A DNA stretch of 64,000 bases from positions 620,001 through 684,000 of the forward strand of contig JAIXMQ010000012.1 of the NCBI GenBank assembly GCA_025716855.1, given 5' to 3'. Position 1 is the stretch's first letter. Each line of letters opens with the position of its first letter. The translations under genes and the position numbers were made by a program. The DNA comes from Pilaira anomala (taxonomy: Eukaryota > Mucoromycota > Mucoromycetes > Mucorales > Mucoraceae). Below are positions 21,632-34,753 of this stretch, piece by piece. The notes below the pieces were generated by a model. That model was not told the DNA's origin and did no database searches. It was given only the letters and a program-made list of their open reading frames with translations.

Positions 21632-23627
21632 CAATTTTTTAAAAAAAAATCAATCATCTTACTTTGTTTCTGGGTCACCTTTAATCCATAAGAAATGCTT
21701 CAAAATAGAAGTAAGGTATTCCGTACCACGTGATGTATCCGATATGTTTGCCAGTGCACGATCAAATAACTCGGAAGGCTCGGCCAATTCCGAATCCGAA
21801 CAACTTAATTCATCACCAAAGACATCATCTAAATCCTGTTCAGCCAATTCTTTAAACAAGTTGATTTGAATATTTAACAAGTTGAAATCCAAAGATTCAA
21901 GTTTTGGTAAAATAATTGATTGTAATCCAGTTGCATTGAATTGATTTCTCATATACATACGATCATTGACGTCAGATGGTATTTTCGTAAGTGCATTTAC
22001 CAAAATCATGTTTGATAACTTTTTTATTGAAAAAAAAAAAAAAATCGTTAGTTTTAGATAATATATGAGTTTTTTTTTTTTTTCTCCTTAACTTACAGCA
22101 TATTCCATTAAATTGCTTTCTGGTATTTTCTCGCTCTTCATTTTATCGTGTCCCGTATCGATCGTCCTTAAAAATTCTTTCATCCAAGATTCACATAATA
22201 CCAAGGAATTCTTGAACTTTTTTAATGATTCAAATCCACGTACAACATGTTCATAACCATCTAAATAACATAAGAAAGCGAGTAACTCACACACCATTTT
22301 TCTTGTTTGCCATTGTGGACAATGAATCGAAAAGACAACTGTATGAATATATTCAGGATGATCCATCGCTTCTTTTCCTCCTATTCTGGTATTTACAATT
22401 GCTTTTATACATTTTACGATTTCTACTTCCAATTCTAAAGCTATATCTCTTCTATTCTCTGTATTGTGATTTAAATATTCAAGTGCATGCGATAAAACTT
22501 GAAACCCTTTTATATGAATAAATTTCACCACCCAACTATTGTTGTTCAATTAATATATATATATATATATATATTTTACATAAATAGAATTTATAAACGA
22601 TATACTTTACTCTATTGGTCTTGTCCTTAAACTTACTTCTAAACTTGCAGCAATTTTCGGGGTCACCGTACTAAGGTTTGGACCTAAAAATTTACGAACG
22701 AAAAACTCGGGTGAATTCGAGTCATCGATTAGGTTGTGATCACTATTACTGTTGTTGCTCTTTGATTTGACAGGCGAAAGATTAGCAATACTGCGGGATT
22801 TTCTTAAGGTGGTGCTGATGGGATGCATGATATTACTGGTACTGATATTATTACTAAATGTAGCTGTGGAATGATTATTAAAAGGAGTTGTATGTACATG
22901 ATAGGTGGGTGATGAAGTCGAGGTCTCTGGTGTAGGTCCTGTGGGACTTTGTTGGTATCTATTATGAGGTGATAATGGACTGGTGGTAGGTTTATTCACG
23001 TCGAAAAGTTGTGTATGAGGTAATCGGTTCATGTCAAGACTTGCTCTTCCGGCAGCCATGGCTTCTTGTAAATGACCTTGAGTTACACCTGAGGCTAGTA
23101 ATTCAGCTTGGTGATCTTGGTGAATCATGAGCCATTTCTTTTCTTTTTCCCAATGTTCCATACTTTGTTTAATTTTTCTATCGTGAATGCCACGTCGTTC
23201 CTATTAAAAAAAAAGTTAGTTTAACTAGTAAACTAAACAAATATATATATATTATTTTAATAACAAGTACAAGCATATTATCGAATAAAGCGTTGACATC
23301 GTGTTCCGAAGGCATATATTGTTCACGAGCAAATAAGTGTTCTGCAGAACCAGCTTCAAAAGAAGAACTATTTGGTATGATAGATTGCTGACGTATGGCT
23401 AGACTAGTTACTATGTATACATGTGTGTAACGAGATCGCATAAGTCATACAATCCAAAAAAAAAAAATTAAGAAATTCAATATCAACTACTTACAATTAC
23501 GGCTTTTAGGTTTTATGCTTAATATTCTTCTAACAGAATATCTTCGACCCGTATATTTCGTCGGTGGTATCATTCCATTTGAACGCTTATGTCTCCTTCT
23601 ATCGAAACGCTCAAATAAGTTATCCAT
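17974..23627 (-). CDS. Diaphanous-related formin (GBD/FH3, FH1, FH2, DAD)
   Basis: Formins nucleate and processively elongate unbranched actin filaments downstream of Rho GTPases. About 14 exons give roughly 1,580 residues. Order from the N-terminus (23627): a basic start MDNLFERFDRRRHKRS; a Ser/Pro-rich linker; an armadillo-like GBD/FH3 region (exons at about 23200-22611, 22535-22097, 22020-21660), including QWQTRKMVCELLAFLCYLDG; and a coiled coil (about 21500-21200). FH1 has three polyproline blocks on separate small exons, about 20690-20640, 20580-20530 and 20350-20320. The FH2 domain carries LKNFQWKKLDANAAENTIW, the lasso/knob, and LLQLILLLGNYMNSSGQQGGAFGMK. A DAD-like autoinhibitory motif (MDDLMEQLRSGKAENKMRQR) lies near the end. 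Oddly, an acidic, Asn/Ser/His-rich insertion of roughly 125 residues interrupts the FH2 tail helices in the last exon. Confidence 0.9.
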
Positions 23628-24039
23628 TCTAATAATAATATTTTTTTTTTTTTACTAAAAGAAAAGAGAAAAGAGAAAAGAGAAGAGAAGTGAGGAAAAT
23701 GATGTAAAAATAAAAGTTAATAAACCAATAAAAAACGTCGGAGTATTGATAGAAACTGATTCAAAACAATTACAAGCGTTATAAATAAAGTTGCGACTTG
23801 TTTAATAAAAGCTTTAAACTATTTATCATCAGATGTCATCATTTTTTTTTTAAACATAAATATATTTATGCTTTTGAATATATATATAAAAAAAAGAAGT
23901 ACAAAAAAAAAAAAAAAGCTGCATGATTTTTTTAAACTTAAAAGGAATAATATGTAACAAAAAGTTATTGTATACGGAGTGAAGATCCTTTTTCTTTCTA
24001 GCGGAAATTTAATAACATTATTAAGTTCATTAGTTTATT
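23628..24039. other. Intergenic between formin and Lon genes
   Basis: Upstream of the formin start and downstream of the Lon stop. It contains a purine-rich direct repeat of AGAAAAG units at about 23657-23695 and A/T runs. No gene or shared repeat seen. Confidence 0.45.
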
Positions 24040-27022
24040 TTATAAATGACTTTCGTATACACGAGCAGGAGCAGTCCATTTCTCAGATTCATTCATTACC
24101 AAAGCCTCTTCTAAAACATCCCAAATGTTCTTTGCAAAAACAAATTGAATATCATTTTTAACCTTTTCAGGTACATCTTGATCAACATCTTTACGGTTAC
24201 GGAAAGGTAAAATGATTTTACGAATACCTGCACGATGAGCAGATACTACCTTTTCTTTAATACCACCTACTGGTAATACTTGTCCACGTAAAGAAATCTC
24301 TCCTGTCATTGCTGTGGTTGTAGGTACATGATAACCTGAATAAAGTGACACAATAGCCGAAACAAGTGTAACACCTGTTATACATAGTATATACAAATTA
24401 GCAAAAAAAAAAAAAAAAAAAAGGTTCCATTTGTAAAACATGCTATCTTACCAGCTGAAGGCCCATCCTTATTAATTGAACCAGCAGGAAAATGAATATG
24501 GATATCATCATGTTCAATCATTTTATCCCTAGAGTTACTTGTCAGTTGAAGCGCATAAGCATGTGATTTCACCCAAGATAATGCTAATTTGGCGGATTCT
24601 TGAATCACATTTCCGAGGGAACCAGTTAATTCAAGATTACCGTCACCTGGCATCTTTGTTGCTTCAACAAACAAAATACCACCATTACCACTACCTGAAT
24701 AAGCTAAGCCAGTGACTACACCAGGTACAGGATCTCTTTCCGCTACTTCCTTTTCATAATAAGCCATCTACACATTGTATAACCATAATAAGCATATATA
24801 TATCTACATCTATTTTTTTTTTTTTATATCAGACTTATACTACTTACTCCTAAAATCTCTTCTACATCTTCTAATGAAACATTGGGGTTATAATCTTCTT
24901 CCTTATTTGATTCACGAAATCCAGCTAATTCAACACACTTTGCACGGACAATGGAAGCGATTGTTCTTTCTAGACTACGTACGCCACTTTCTCGGGTATA
25001 ATTTTCAGCAATTTTAAGAAATACATCATCCTTCATTTGAACTTGACCTTTGACAAGACCATGAGCTAATAATTGCTTTGGTAATAAATGAGCCTTTGCG
25101 ATATAAAGTTTCTCTTCAAAAGTATAACCATTCAGACTGATAAGTTCCATTCTATCCAGAAGAGGCTCAGGGATTGTTTCAACACTATTTGCAGTAGCAA
25201 TAAACAAGACGTTAGATAAATCAAAAGGTACGTTAAGGTAATGATCAGAGAAACTGTTGTTTTGTTCTGGATCAAGTACTTCTAATAGAGCAGCAGAAGG
25301 ATCACCGTAGTGAGAGGATTGGACAAGTTTGTCGATTTCGTCCAATAAGAATAATGGGTTGTTCACTTTACACTTTCTTAATCCCTGAATAATCAAACCA
25401 GGCATAGCACCTACATATGTACGGCGATGACCCCTAAATTAAAAGAAATGATCGTATAAGTTATATTTTCAAATAAATTTCCCTTTAGTACCTCATCTCA
25501 GCTTCATCTCTTACACCACCCAATGAAATGCGATGAAATTCACGACCGAGAGAAGAAGCAATTGATTTTCCAAGTGAAGTCTTTCCCACGCCAGGCTTAA
25601 TTATATACCGCAAAAAAAAAAAAAAAAATAAGAATTTATAATCAATCACATTGTGTATATATATTATACTTACAGGACCAACAAAACAAATGATGGGAGC
25701 TTTTAAATCACCTTTGATTTTGATAACAGACAAATATTCAATAATACGCTTCTTTACATGATCTAAACCAAAATGATCATCTTCTAACTTTTGCTTTGCT
25801 TGACCGATATCGATGATATCGTCTGTCTTTTTATTCCAAGGTAAATCAGCAATTAATTCAAGATAATTACGTGCAACAGAGTATTCACTAGATGCAGGTT
25901 GTAATTTCTTTAATCTTTTTAATTCTCTTTGTGCTATCGTGGATGCTTCTTCTGGTAAATCTGCTTCTTCAATCTTTGTACCTAATTGTTCAAGTTCATC
26001 TTCGTCCTTGATTCCTCCATTAATAGAACCATCTGTTTCACCAAGTTCCTTTTTAATTGCTTCCAACTATATTATATGTAGTTTATGGATATTTGTAAGT
26101 GTGTGTGTTTGTATTTCTATATTAGGTCTAAATCTTATTACCTGTTGACGGAGATAAAACTCTCTTTGTTTTTTAGTCAATTTACCTTCTACACTAGAAT
26201 GTACTTGTTCTGATATCTTGAGTACCTGGAAAAAAAAAAGGTAAGTGCTGAGTAAACCATCATATATACAAAAAAAAAGAAACTTACATGTAGTTGACGA
26301 GTCATCCATTCAGAGGCCATTTCTACTCTTTCTTTCAAATTATTAGTAGATAACATGGTCAACTTTTCATCAAAAGAAGTTTCAATCACGGAAACTAACA
26401 GATCAGCTAATACAGGTGGAGAAACCGAATCGATCAACTTTGTCAACTGTTGAATTAAGTTTTCAGGCATACGAAGATCTTTCATTTTCGAAAGAAATTC
26501 ACGTACGAGAGCTTTAAAGCGAATCATTTCATCCGAAGAATCTTGTTGTTGTTGATCCAATGAATCATCATCATCAAAGTATTTCACTTTTACATGTAAA
26601 GCAGTATCTTGAGAGAAATAAGAATCTACTTTAAATCTTGAAATACCTTCAACAAACATTGTAAATGCTCCTAATCCAGATCTTTGAACTCGGATAATAC
26701 GTGCTGTGCAACCATAACCAAATAAACGTTCTTTATCTTCCGGTCTAATAAATCCTTCATCTTTTAAAGCAACTGCTGTTGTAGTAACATTATTATCTTC
26801 CGTCTTGTTTGTTTCTTCTTCATTTATTAAAGTTGAACTTTGACCAGTAAGTGGAATACATGCAATATAAGTAGGTTTACGTTGCTCATTCGACCTTAAA
26901 TGCTTGCGAGTTAAAGCAACTGCATCTCTACCTTTCATGTTGATCTTGAGTACAACTGAAGGTAATAAAACCTTGTTTTCAAGTGGAACTACAATCAACT
27001 TATCTACTAGTGTACTTGGCAT
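24040..27022 (-). CDS. Peroxisomal Lon protease homologue (LONP2/Pln type)
   Basis: An ATP-dependent AAA+ serine protease for quality control in the peroxisome matrix. Seven exons join in frame, among them 27022-26288, 26225-26142, 26066-25674, 25595-25492 and 25433 onward, to about 960 residues. The Lon substrate-binding domain opens the protein ([17 protein letters not shown]). [13 protein letters not shown] is the linker helix. Walker A is GPPGVGKT, assembled across an intron, and Walker B is [10 protein letters not shown]. The sensor region reads [12 protein letters not shown]. The protease domain has the catalytic serine in KDGPSAG and the lysine in [14 protein letters not shown]. There is no mitochondrial presequence, and the protein ends in SHL, an accepted PTS1 variant. 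Together these favour the peroxisomal rather than the mitochondrial paralogue. The insertion near residues 70-100 is Thr/Asn/Glu-rich. Confidence 0.92.
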
Positions 27023-27243
27023 ATATTGTTAGGGGGGTTTTTTTTAAAAAAAAAAAAAGAAAATAAATAGATAAATAAAAATGGTTGGTATTTATATACT
27101 TTTTTTTTTTTTTTTACATGTGATGCAGTTTTTGCTTTAAAGTTATTCAGTACCGAATCAACCGCAGCTTTAATGTGCTTCTGACCAATGACATGAGTCA
27201 AACATGTTGACATTTGGCTTTTTAAGTTTTGTACACGAATCAT
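27007..27243 (-). other. Unassigned coding-like segment upstream of Lon
   Basis: From an ATG at 27243 a 42-codon stretch, MIRVQNLKSQMSTCLTHV and onward to FKAKTASH, has protein-like codon choice. It runs into GTAAAAAA at about 27117, a possible splice donor. No acceptor in the Lon first exon joins it in frame without a stop, so it is not an N-terminal extension of Lon in any way I can build. It may be an upstream ORF, a non-coding leader exon or a relic. I do not recognise the sequence. Confidence 0.25.
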
Positions 27244-28883
27244 CCTATTCTATTTTTTATTAGTAATAAAAACGCATTTATTATGTATACATAAACAGTG
27301 CCTGGAAAAAAAAAACTTATTCTTAGCAAGTACTTTAAGTATTAGTTAACAGAAAATCATTTATTTTTAGAAGAAATATTGCATCGTATATACTTGTGTT
27401 GATATTGATTAAAAGATTCATTGCATTAGAAGAACATAGTACCTAGGATACATTTTTTTTTTACCTTATATTTATACAACGTTTGTATAGAGGCTTGAAA
27501 TAATAAATAAGCCTAAAAATTACATGTGCTGCTAGTGCATTCATTGTTTTTTACTAATAACATGTCTTATTTTATCTTGTGGGAAAAAAAAACCGTTAGA
27601 TAGGTATCAAAAAATAAGAAATAAATTACTTTAAAAGGAATTTAAAAAGCTATTATCTAGAGAACCGTTAAACGTTACCCACCTCGATGTTCTAATACAG
27701 AAAACCCAAACACCCTTTTGAAACTACCATTGCATTATAATAGAAAAGATCTTAAGCTACGCTACATGTTTGCTGATCTTAATTAGTCTTTTCGATAAAG
27801 AAAAAAGAAGATATAGACAAGTATTTTTTTAATAGCAGGAAAAGCATTCAAGCCAATCAAATCATCTAAAAAGAGTGGGAAAATATATTTTTTAGATAAG
27901 AATCAGAAATATGGATGTATCTTAACATTACGAACCTTTTAGAGTATAGTATTTTAATAGTTACTAGTGTAGAATTTTAAACTCTTTCTAATGATGTAAA
28001 CAGCAAAGTAAAATAATAACAGAGAGTAATGGTCATTGTAAGAAGCTCAAATTTCAGCTTTTGTTCGAACAAGTATATTTTTTATAATTAAACATATATG
28101 TAAATATATAGAAAGATGCGTCTTTAAATTCTTCATCGTTTGTATAACGTACATACTATTTAGTAAAATAATTGATGTAGAATTTAAAGACGCATCTTTC
28201 TATATATTTAAATTTAAATGTTCAACGTCAAAAATAAATTTGCCCTAACAAAAACTGAAATTTGAGCTTCTTGCAATGACCATTCATCTTAGTTATTATT
28301 TTACTCTGCTGTTTACATCATTAGAAAGAGTTTAAAATTCTACACTAGTAACTATTAAAATACTATACTCTAAAAGGTTCGTAATGTTAAGATACATCCA
28401 TATTTCTGATTCTTATCTAAAAAATATATTTTCCCACTCTTTTTAGATGATTTGATTGGCTAGAATGCTTTTCCTGCTATTAAAAAAATACTTGTCTACA
28501 TCTTCTTTTTTCTTTATCGAAAAGACTAATTAAGGTAAGTAAACGCGTAGCTTAGCGTAGAAGATTTGTTACCGCAATTCTATGATAGCTTCAAAAGGGC
28601 TCATTTTTTTTTTAAAAAAAAAATGAACTGCGTAATTTGGGGGAGTTTCCTGTATGAGGAAATCCAGGTAGATGATGCTTAATTTTTACCTTTATTTGAT
28701 AGCATTTAAAGTTAAAAAAAAGAAGATAAAAGAAAAGCAAAGCCATAAAATATATTTCTTTTCTCTATTAACACAAGTGATTACTTTCTTTTCGAAGGGT
28801 AGCTTGTCTATGATTTTTTTATTACTATTGATTATACATGTAAAATACATGTTCTAGTTAGCTATATTTATTTATTTTTTTAA
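27244..28883. other. Intergenic with large palindrome
   Basis: Between Lon and the DIP2-like gene. It holds the palindromic repeat annotated at 27665-28690. The flanks 27244-27664 and 28691-28883 are AT-rich and show no gene. Confidence 0.5.
27665..28690. repeat. Foldback element, copy 2: palindrome of about 1 kb
   Basis: Two arms of about 450 bp are near-perfect reverse complements around a loop at about 28133-28176. Matching pairs can be followed outward. AGAAAGATGCGTCTTTAAAT (about 28110) pairs with ATTTAAAGACGCATCTTTCT (about 28180). CTAATGATGTAAACAGCA (about 27990) pairs with TGCTGTTTACATCATTAG (about 28310). AGCCAATCAAATCATCTAAA (about 27851) pairs with TTTAGATGATTTGATTGGCT (about 28443). 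The outer 90 bp are more diverged but share the ggtaaaaattaagcatcat-like end with copy 1. There is no open frame of note. Indels between arms are few in the inner part, which suggests a fairly recent or conversion-maintained hairpin. Confidence 0.85.
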
Positions 28884-31800
28884 GCAGGTGGTGTATGTAC
28901 AACGGATCCGCTATTAGAATGTGATCTATAGCTTGTATCTGTATTATGTCGAACTAATCGATCTCTATTATGAGGGTCTGTATTATTAAAGTCTGATATG
29001 GATTGTGTACGGGTCATAGTATGAATTGACATGTTATCATTGTTCATATCGGATATAGAAAGTTGTGATTGTGTCCATTGTGGTAACATAAGGCTTTGGT
29101 GTTGGTTGGTAATGCGTTTAACATATATAGCAGTACTGATATACATAATAGAATATGTTAGTTGTTATATATACAATATTTTAAATTAATTATAACTTAC
29201 AGTGTCTTATCAACGAAAGATGTCATTGCTCTTCTTCTCATTTTGTCTCCAAATCGTGTTCGTGGAAAGTGGTTTGGATGGACAACAACAACTGTATCAA
29301 CTAAAAATGAATGGTTTTCTAATACTGAACTTACAACTAAGGGAATAACAGATAATGCAAGTTCATTAGCCTTGATAGACACAACTGCAACAATCTCTTC
29401 TCTATATTGAAAGAGAACACTATATATATATATATGTATAAAGAAAAAGAGTGAGTTAAACAACAGCAACATCAGATGTGATAAAAGTAAGATTTACCTT
29501 CCACCTTGAGGAATAGTTCGATGACAGCGTTCAATTGTTAATTCAATATCAATAGGAAAGTACATTAACCCGTTTCTAATGATGGTCTCAATCATAGGAC
29601 CCAGCACATATAAACATTGTCCTTCTTCCATTAAGGGAGCCATCACTCTATTATCTACTCTTCTTCTTACACTCCATAAAAATCCATAATCCCCTGTACG
29701 CATGTATTTCACATTTGGATCATTTCCTACAATAGTTGCTTCGAATCTTTGAGCATGAGAAGCATCATCCATATTATGATAGGTTTTAGCGTTACTATCC
29801 GAACAGACCCAGATTTCACCCACCATATTACTAGGACATATAGTGCGTGTTTCAGGGTTGACGATTGCTATCATTGTATTACTAGGCACGATACCCGAAT
29901 CATTCAAAAAGACACCATATTGTTCCTCTTCTGGGTTTAATGCGCATACAATACCCTGTCTTAACCAATATGGATCAACTGATAATGCAATAGGTTCCAT
30001 CAGCATGTATGAACGTGTTGTAATCATTGGATTTCCAATATGACTATAGACTGTATTGATAGCCTCTTTATCTAATCTTTGTTTACTAAAGTATCTAGCC
30101 ATATGTTGATATAATATTGGTTTGGGTCGATTATCGTTTGATAACATCAAGTTTTGTACACCCTTCAAATTTACATGTTTACCTTCATTCGCAATAATTC
30201 GGTTCATGGCAAATTGAACAAGTGCATTTGTCAAAAATGTATCTTTTGTTTTATATCGTTGTAATGATTCAAAAAAGCTAATTGGGTTGGTATAAAAATC
30301 TGCAGATGGTATTAAAACTGTACTACAACCTATAATATACATTACATCTAAATTAATCCCCTTTCTTATATGATATACCAACTCAGTCAACTTACCAACA
30401 TAAACACCACAAAATAAAGCATATAAAAATCCAAGTCCTTCATATGTACCAAGTCCAGTTGTTACAATACCACGTTGAAACTTCAATTGACATGTCATCT
30501 TTTGTGTTCGACATTGATTCAAAATAGTATCATGTCCAAGATAAGTATAACATTGGCGTCCATCTGGTGAATTTTGTACCAAAATAACTGTAGCTGCAAG
30601 TCGATTATTTGAGATCCAATCAGGTCTTACCATAAACCCACTTTCTTTACCTAAGGTTTTATGATGTTTTGGTGATTTTGAGGTATTGATAATTTCAGGT
30701 AATTTGAATTTTTGTGGAAGAGCAGCTTTCAGAGCATTCTTGACAGCATAATGTTTCATTACATCATCACCAGCAGAGTTAGTAAGTATCGCAGATACTC
30801 CTAAATCTTGTACAATTTGTATAACAGATCTTGCAAATTCGTTTACACGTTGTGGTTGTAATACAGGGTCACATTGTTCAAAAGGAACAGGAATAAGACC
30901 CATAGATAAACAAGCATAGATACAGAGAATATATTCAATACCAAAGGGCATCAACACAAGTACTTTTGAGGTTCGTTTTAATCCCTTTTTTGTTAAATGT
31001 GAAGCTACAGTCGCAGACTTGTAACTTAGTTTTTTCCAAGAATATTGTTTTGTATTGATATTGGAACCTGATTGGGATGAAACGATGTAAGCTGTTTCTT
31101 CAGGGTACATGGCGGTACGCCATTGCAGTATATCCACAATGTTGGTGAATCGAGATATATCATATTCTGTACGTTCATCAATCACAGTATTGACCTTCTC
31201 CATACCTGTGTGCTGTGGTTGAGGATGAGGCATAATAGCACCGAGATGAATGGCTTTATCATAAGCTAACTTAGATAGCCACATACTGGCATATGGATCT
31301 TCATTACGGGCTAAATTAAATATGGTGCGATCTACATCTATTTTAATGTAACGAATCGTGAGTTGTCCTTGTAAAAAGTTTCGTTTTGTTAATAAAGGAT
31401 GAATTAGTCGACGTCCATGTACAATTTGTTTTGATAATCCATTCGAAGCCACAAATACAATAGCATAAGCTCTTAATCCATGAAATTCAATCAAGGCTTC
31501 ATCTACTTCTGTAGCGATACGTAAAAGGTCTGTTCTAGGTGCAGACGTTTCACATGCTATCACAGGAAGATGTTGTCTTTTAACTAAAATCTCAAAAATA
31601 GTGCTATATATATAAAAAAAAAACAGAATTAGTTATACGGCTTTTATAATTATTATTAATTTATATATACCATTGATCGATACGAGCACGTTTTCTGATG
31701 GTGTTTAATAAATCGTTTGCATAATAAGAATCTTCTATACCGAAATCAGCACCATATCGTTGTTGTCTAACACGGTCTTCATAAGCACCTAAAATAAATA

Positions 31801-34753
31801 ATCTACCACCGATGACAGTACCACAAAGGCCTGTTCTCAAAAAGTGTTCCCCGTATACTTGAGGGTATGCGTTTTCAGAAGGAACAACAAGTGGACGTGC
31901 ATTAAAGATACATTCAGTATGTTTAGGTAAAGCCCAAAAACCACCAGCGATCGCTGGTGAATCCATCCAAACTTCACCAAATGTATCTGACGGACATAAA
32001 GTACCTGTTTCTGGATTCACAATAGCCACAGTTGTTTTAGGCATACAGAATCCAAACGCTTCCACACGTACTCTTCCAGGCTCGTTAATATTCTCTGCTC
32101 TTCTAGCATCATCACCTGCAGCCAAGACAGTGACTTTATTAGATCTTAATGCCTGAGCGTCGAATAAACAACTAAACACTTCTCTTGATCCACCATGCGC
32201 TAATACAGACTGTGTTGTAAGAGCAGGTCGTGATACTTGTTGTCCATTTTCGTAAACTATTTCTTCTCGTTCTACAAATTCTTCTGTAAAGGCAGGACCT
32301 AAATTATCTCGCATACTCACGATCTTTCCACCGTGTTCTGGGAGTGAGAGGACAGGACAGACAACTTGTAATGGGTTATCCGTGTTACAGAGAGGTCGTA
32401 ATAATTTGTCTGCAATGTATTCGTTTAATTCGGGGTTGATCGTGTTGGTGTCGATGATTAGGTTTTTAAGCGTAGACAAGTCAGGTACAACCTTTTTACT
32501 GTGTGCCATGACTTCTTTTGTATGTGTTTGATAATAATTCGTTATAAATCGTAATGCAGTGTAATCTGCCAATGCAACCGTTGCTATAAAAAAACATATA
32601 TTAGATATATATAGAAAGTATTTATAAATAAATACAAAGCACTTACCTTTGTATTTGGAAAGAACATATAACCATGTAGCAGGAGTATCAATAATTGAAC
32701 TACTAGTGAAAATAGTATTTGTTCCTGCAAAAACAGAATGTAAGACAGAAATAACGAGACCGATTTGCTGCCTAGGTTCAAAATAAGTAACCATGGTTTC
32801 AGGTAAACGACCGGGTCTTTTAGGCTTGACAGTTACATTAGAAGTTTCAACAGAGACAACGGTTTCAGTTGTAGCAGCTTGAAATGTAGCACATTGTTCC
32901 ATGATTGAATTATGTGTAACCGTAACACCTTTTAATTCGCCGTTATTTGCCTTTGCATATTCAATGTAAGCAATTTCAGGTACTTTAATAGGGGGATAAT
33001 CATTTGGAGTCTTTGAAGGAGGATACCAAGTACCTAAATCATTTGTTCTCCACCATCGAATACTAGGTGGAAATTCGATTGATTTAGCCTGCATATCTTT
33101 AGTGAATGCACGTTGATTATATTCTGTTGTCAAGATGAGATAAATATTTGTCAAGGTCAAAATAAATGAAAGTTCAGATAAATCTTCTGCAGCGTTAATT
33201 GGGACAGCAGTAACACCCGCCAAAAAACAACCAAATAAAGCCGGAATGAATTCAAGTACTTCACTTTTACGATAGATAAGAGCTACACGATCACCTTGAC
33301 TTACTTTTCCTTTACTTTGAATGGATCTAGCAATCTTTTCTGCACGTGCATTAAGTTTGTCCCAACTAATTGAAATGGGTTCTTTACCGCGTGTATCAAC
33401 AAGTGTAAATGCATCTTTTGTTGATTCACCTGATTTAGTTTGAGTGGCTCTATATCGAAGTAGTTGAGCTATATCTTTAAAATCTGTCAAACAAGTCTTA
33501 TTGTCTGCATCAAGTAATGGAAATGGTATTGGGCGTCCCTTTAATGGTATCATTTGACGTCCTGCTAAATCAGCCAAAAACATTTGATCCACTGGATCAT
33601 TTAAACTTAATTTCGGTTCAGGTGCAGGTTCGATTGCTTTAAATGTTGATGCCATATAACTATCCCTATATCTACTACGTCCACGACTTATTGATCTTGT
33701 GACTGAACTTTCGATACTTGAAAATCCTGTACTGGCTGAATTCGATTGTCTTAATCTAGATGGTACTGAGATTACTGTTCCCGCGCCTGATCTTAGTGAC
33801 GATGTTTCTATATAATTTTATACATACAAATGTTTATATAGTATATTGATACATTTAGCTCATGTGTAACTACTAAATGTTTTATTATTATTACCCCAAT
33901 TTGGCTCAGCAGCAACTGAATCTAAACTTTGTCGAACACCGAATGGTATGCCGTATTCAGAACTAGATTCAAGTGATGGGGATCTAGTATGATGTGCTGG
34001 TATAGGTGGTGGTCTAAAGGGTCTAAACATGGGTGAAGGTGGTACGCCTGATTGAGCTGGTAATGGTCTATGTCCATTCATTGGATGTGGTCGGATAGGA
34101 AACCCTTGCATCGGTCTAACTGGCCCCATACGGTGGTCAAAAGGTCTAAAATTATTATTGTTGTTATTTGGTGTCCAATTATGTTGTTGTTGTTGTTGTT
34201 GTTGTTGTTGATATTGTTGTTGATGTAAATGTGGGAGTGGTGCTGGTGCCAATGCTGGTGAACGAGCATGAAAAGGTGTTTGTGGTGGTAAAGACACTTG
34301 TGGAGGAAAAGGTGAAGGTGGTGGATAAGGTGAAGCTGGTGGATAAGGTGAAGCTGGTGGATAAGGTGAAGGTGGTGGGGGAAGATTATTGTTACTTGGA
34401 CCACCCTTTATCATGTGTTTATGATTTTCTTCCATCAATGTGGCTCCTTTTCTATCTACAGGCGAATTGGTTGGTGAAGGTAAAAAGTCGAGAAAGTCTT
34501 GAACGTCAGCTGCACTCGGTTCAGGTCCAAGATCTTCAACAGATGCTTCCATGTCAGGATCTTGTTGTATTTTAGTATAACTCATTTTCGGTCCTATCGT
34601 ATCCTTATAAGGTGCTAATATATTGGCCTTTTTCTTGTCATAACCTTTTTGAGTAATGTCTCCTTCTTGTAACTCATGTTCTAAACGTTGTAGCTCGTAC
34701 GCTACATCTAAAGGAAGATCGTCGTACGAAGAGAACTTTGACATTGAATTCAA
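28884..34753 (-). CDS. DIP2/CPS1-type protein: DMAP1-binding domain plus two AMP-binding (adenylation) domains
   Basis: About six exons (34753-33895, 33807-32647, 32583 to about 31670, 31606-29499, about 29429-29206, about 29136-28884) give roughly 1,870 residues. The N-terminus has the DMAP1-binding motif LPLDVAYELQRLEHELQEGD, followed by ITQKGYDKKKANIL. A low-complexity linker follows, with PYPPAS repeats and poly-Gln. Then come two acyl-CoA-synthetase-like modules. The first holds YKSEVLEFIPALFGCFLAG-like text and TVTHNSIMEQC. The second holds MPFGIEYILCIYACLSMGLI and GEIWVCSD. The fungal family includes Cochliobolus CPS1 and the animal family DIP2, linked to lipid metabolism, but the reaction is not firmly known. 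The usual adenylation Thr/Ser/Gly-rich P-loop is degenerate in both modules. One intron (32584-32646, 63 nt) has no in-frame stop. Confidence 0.88.
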
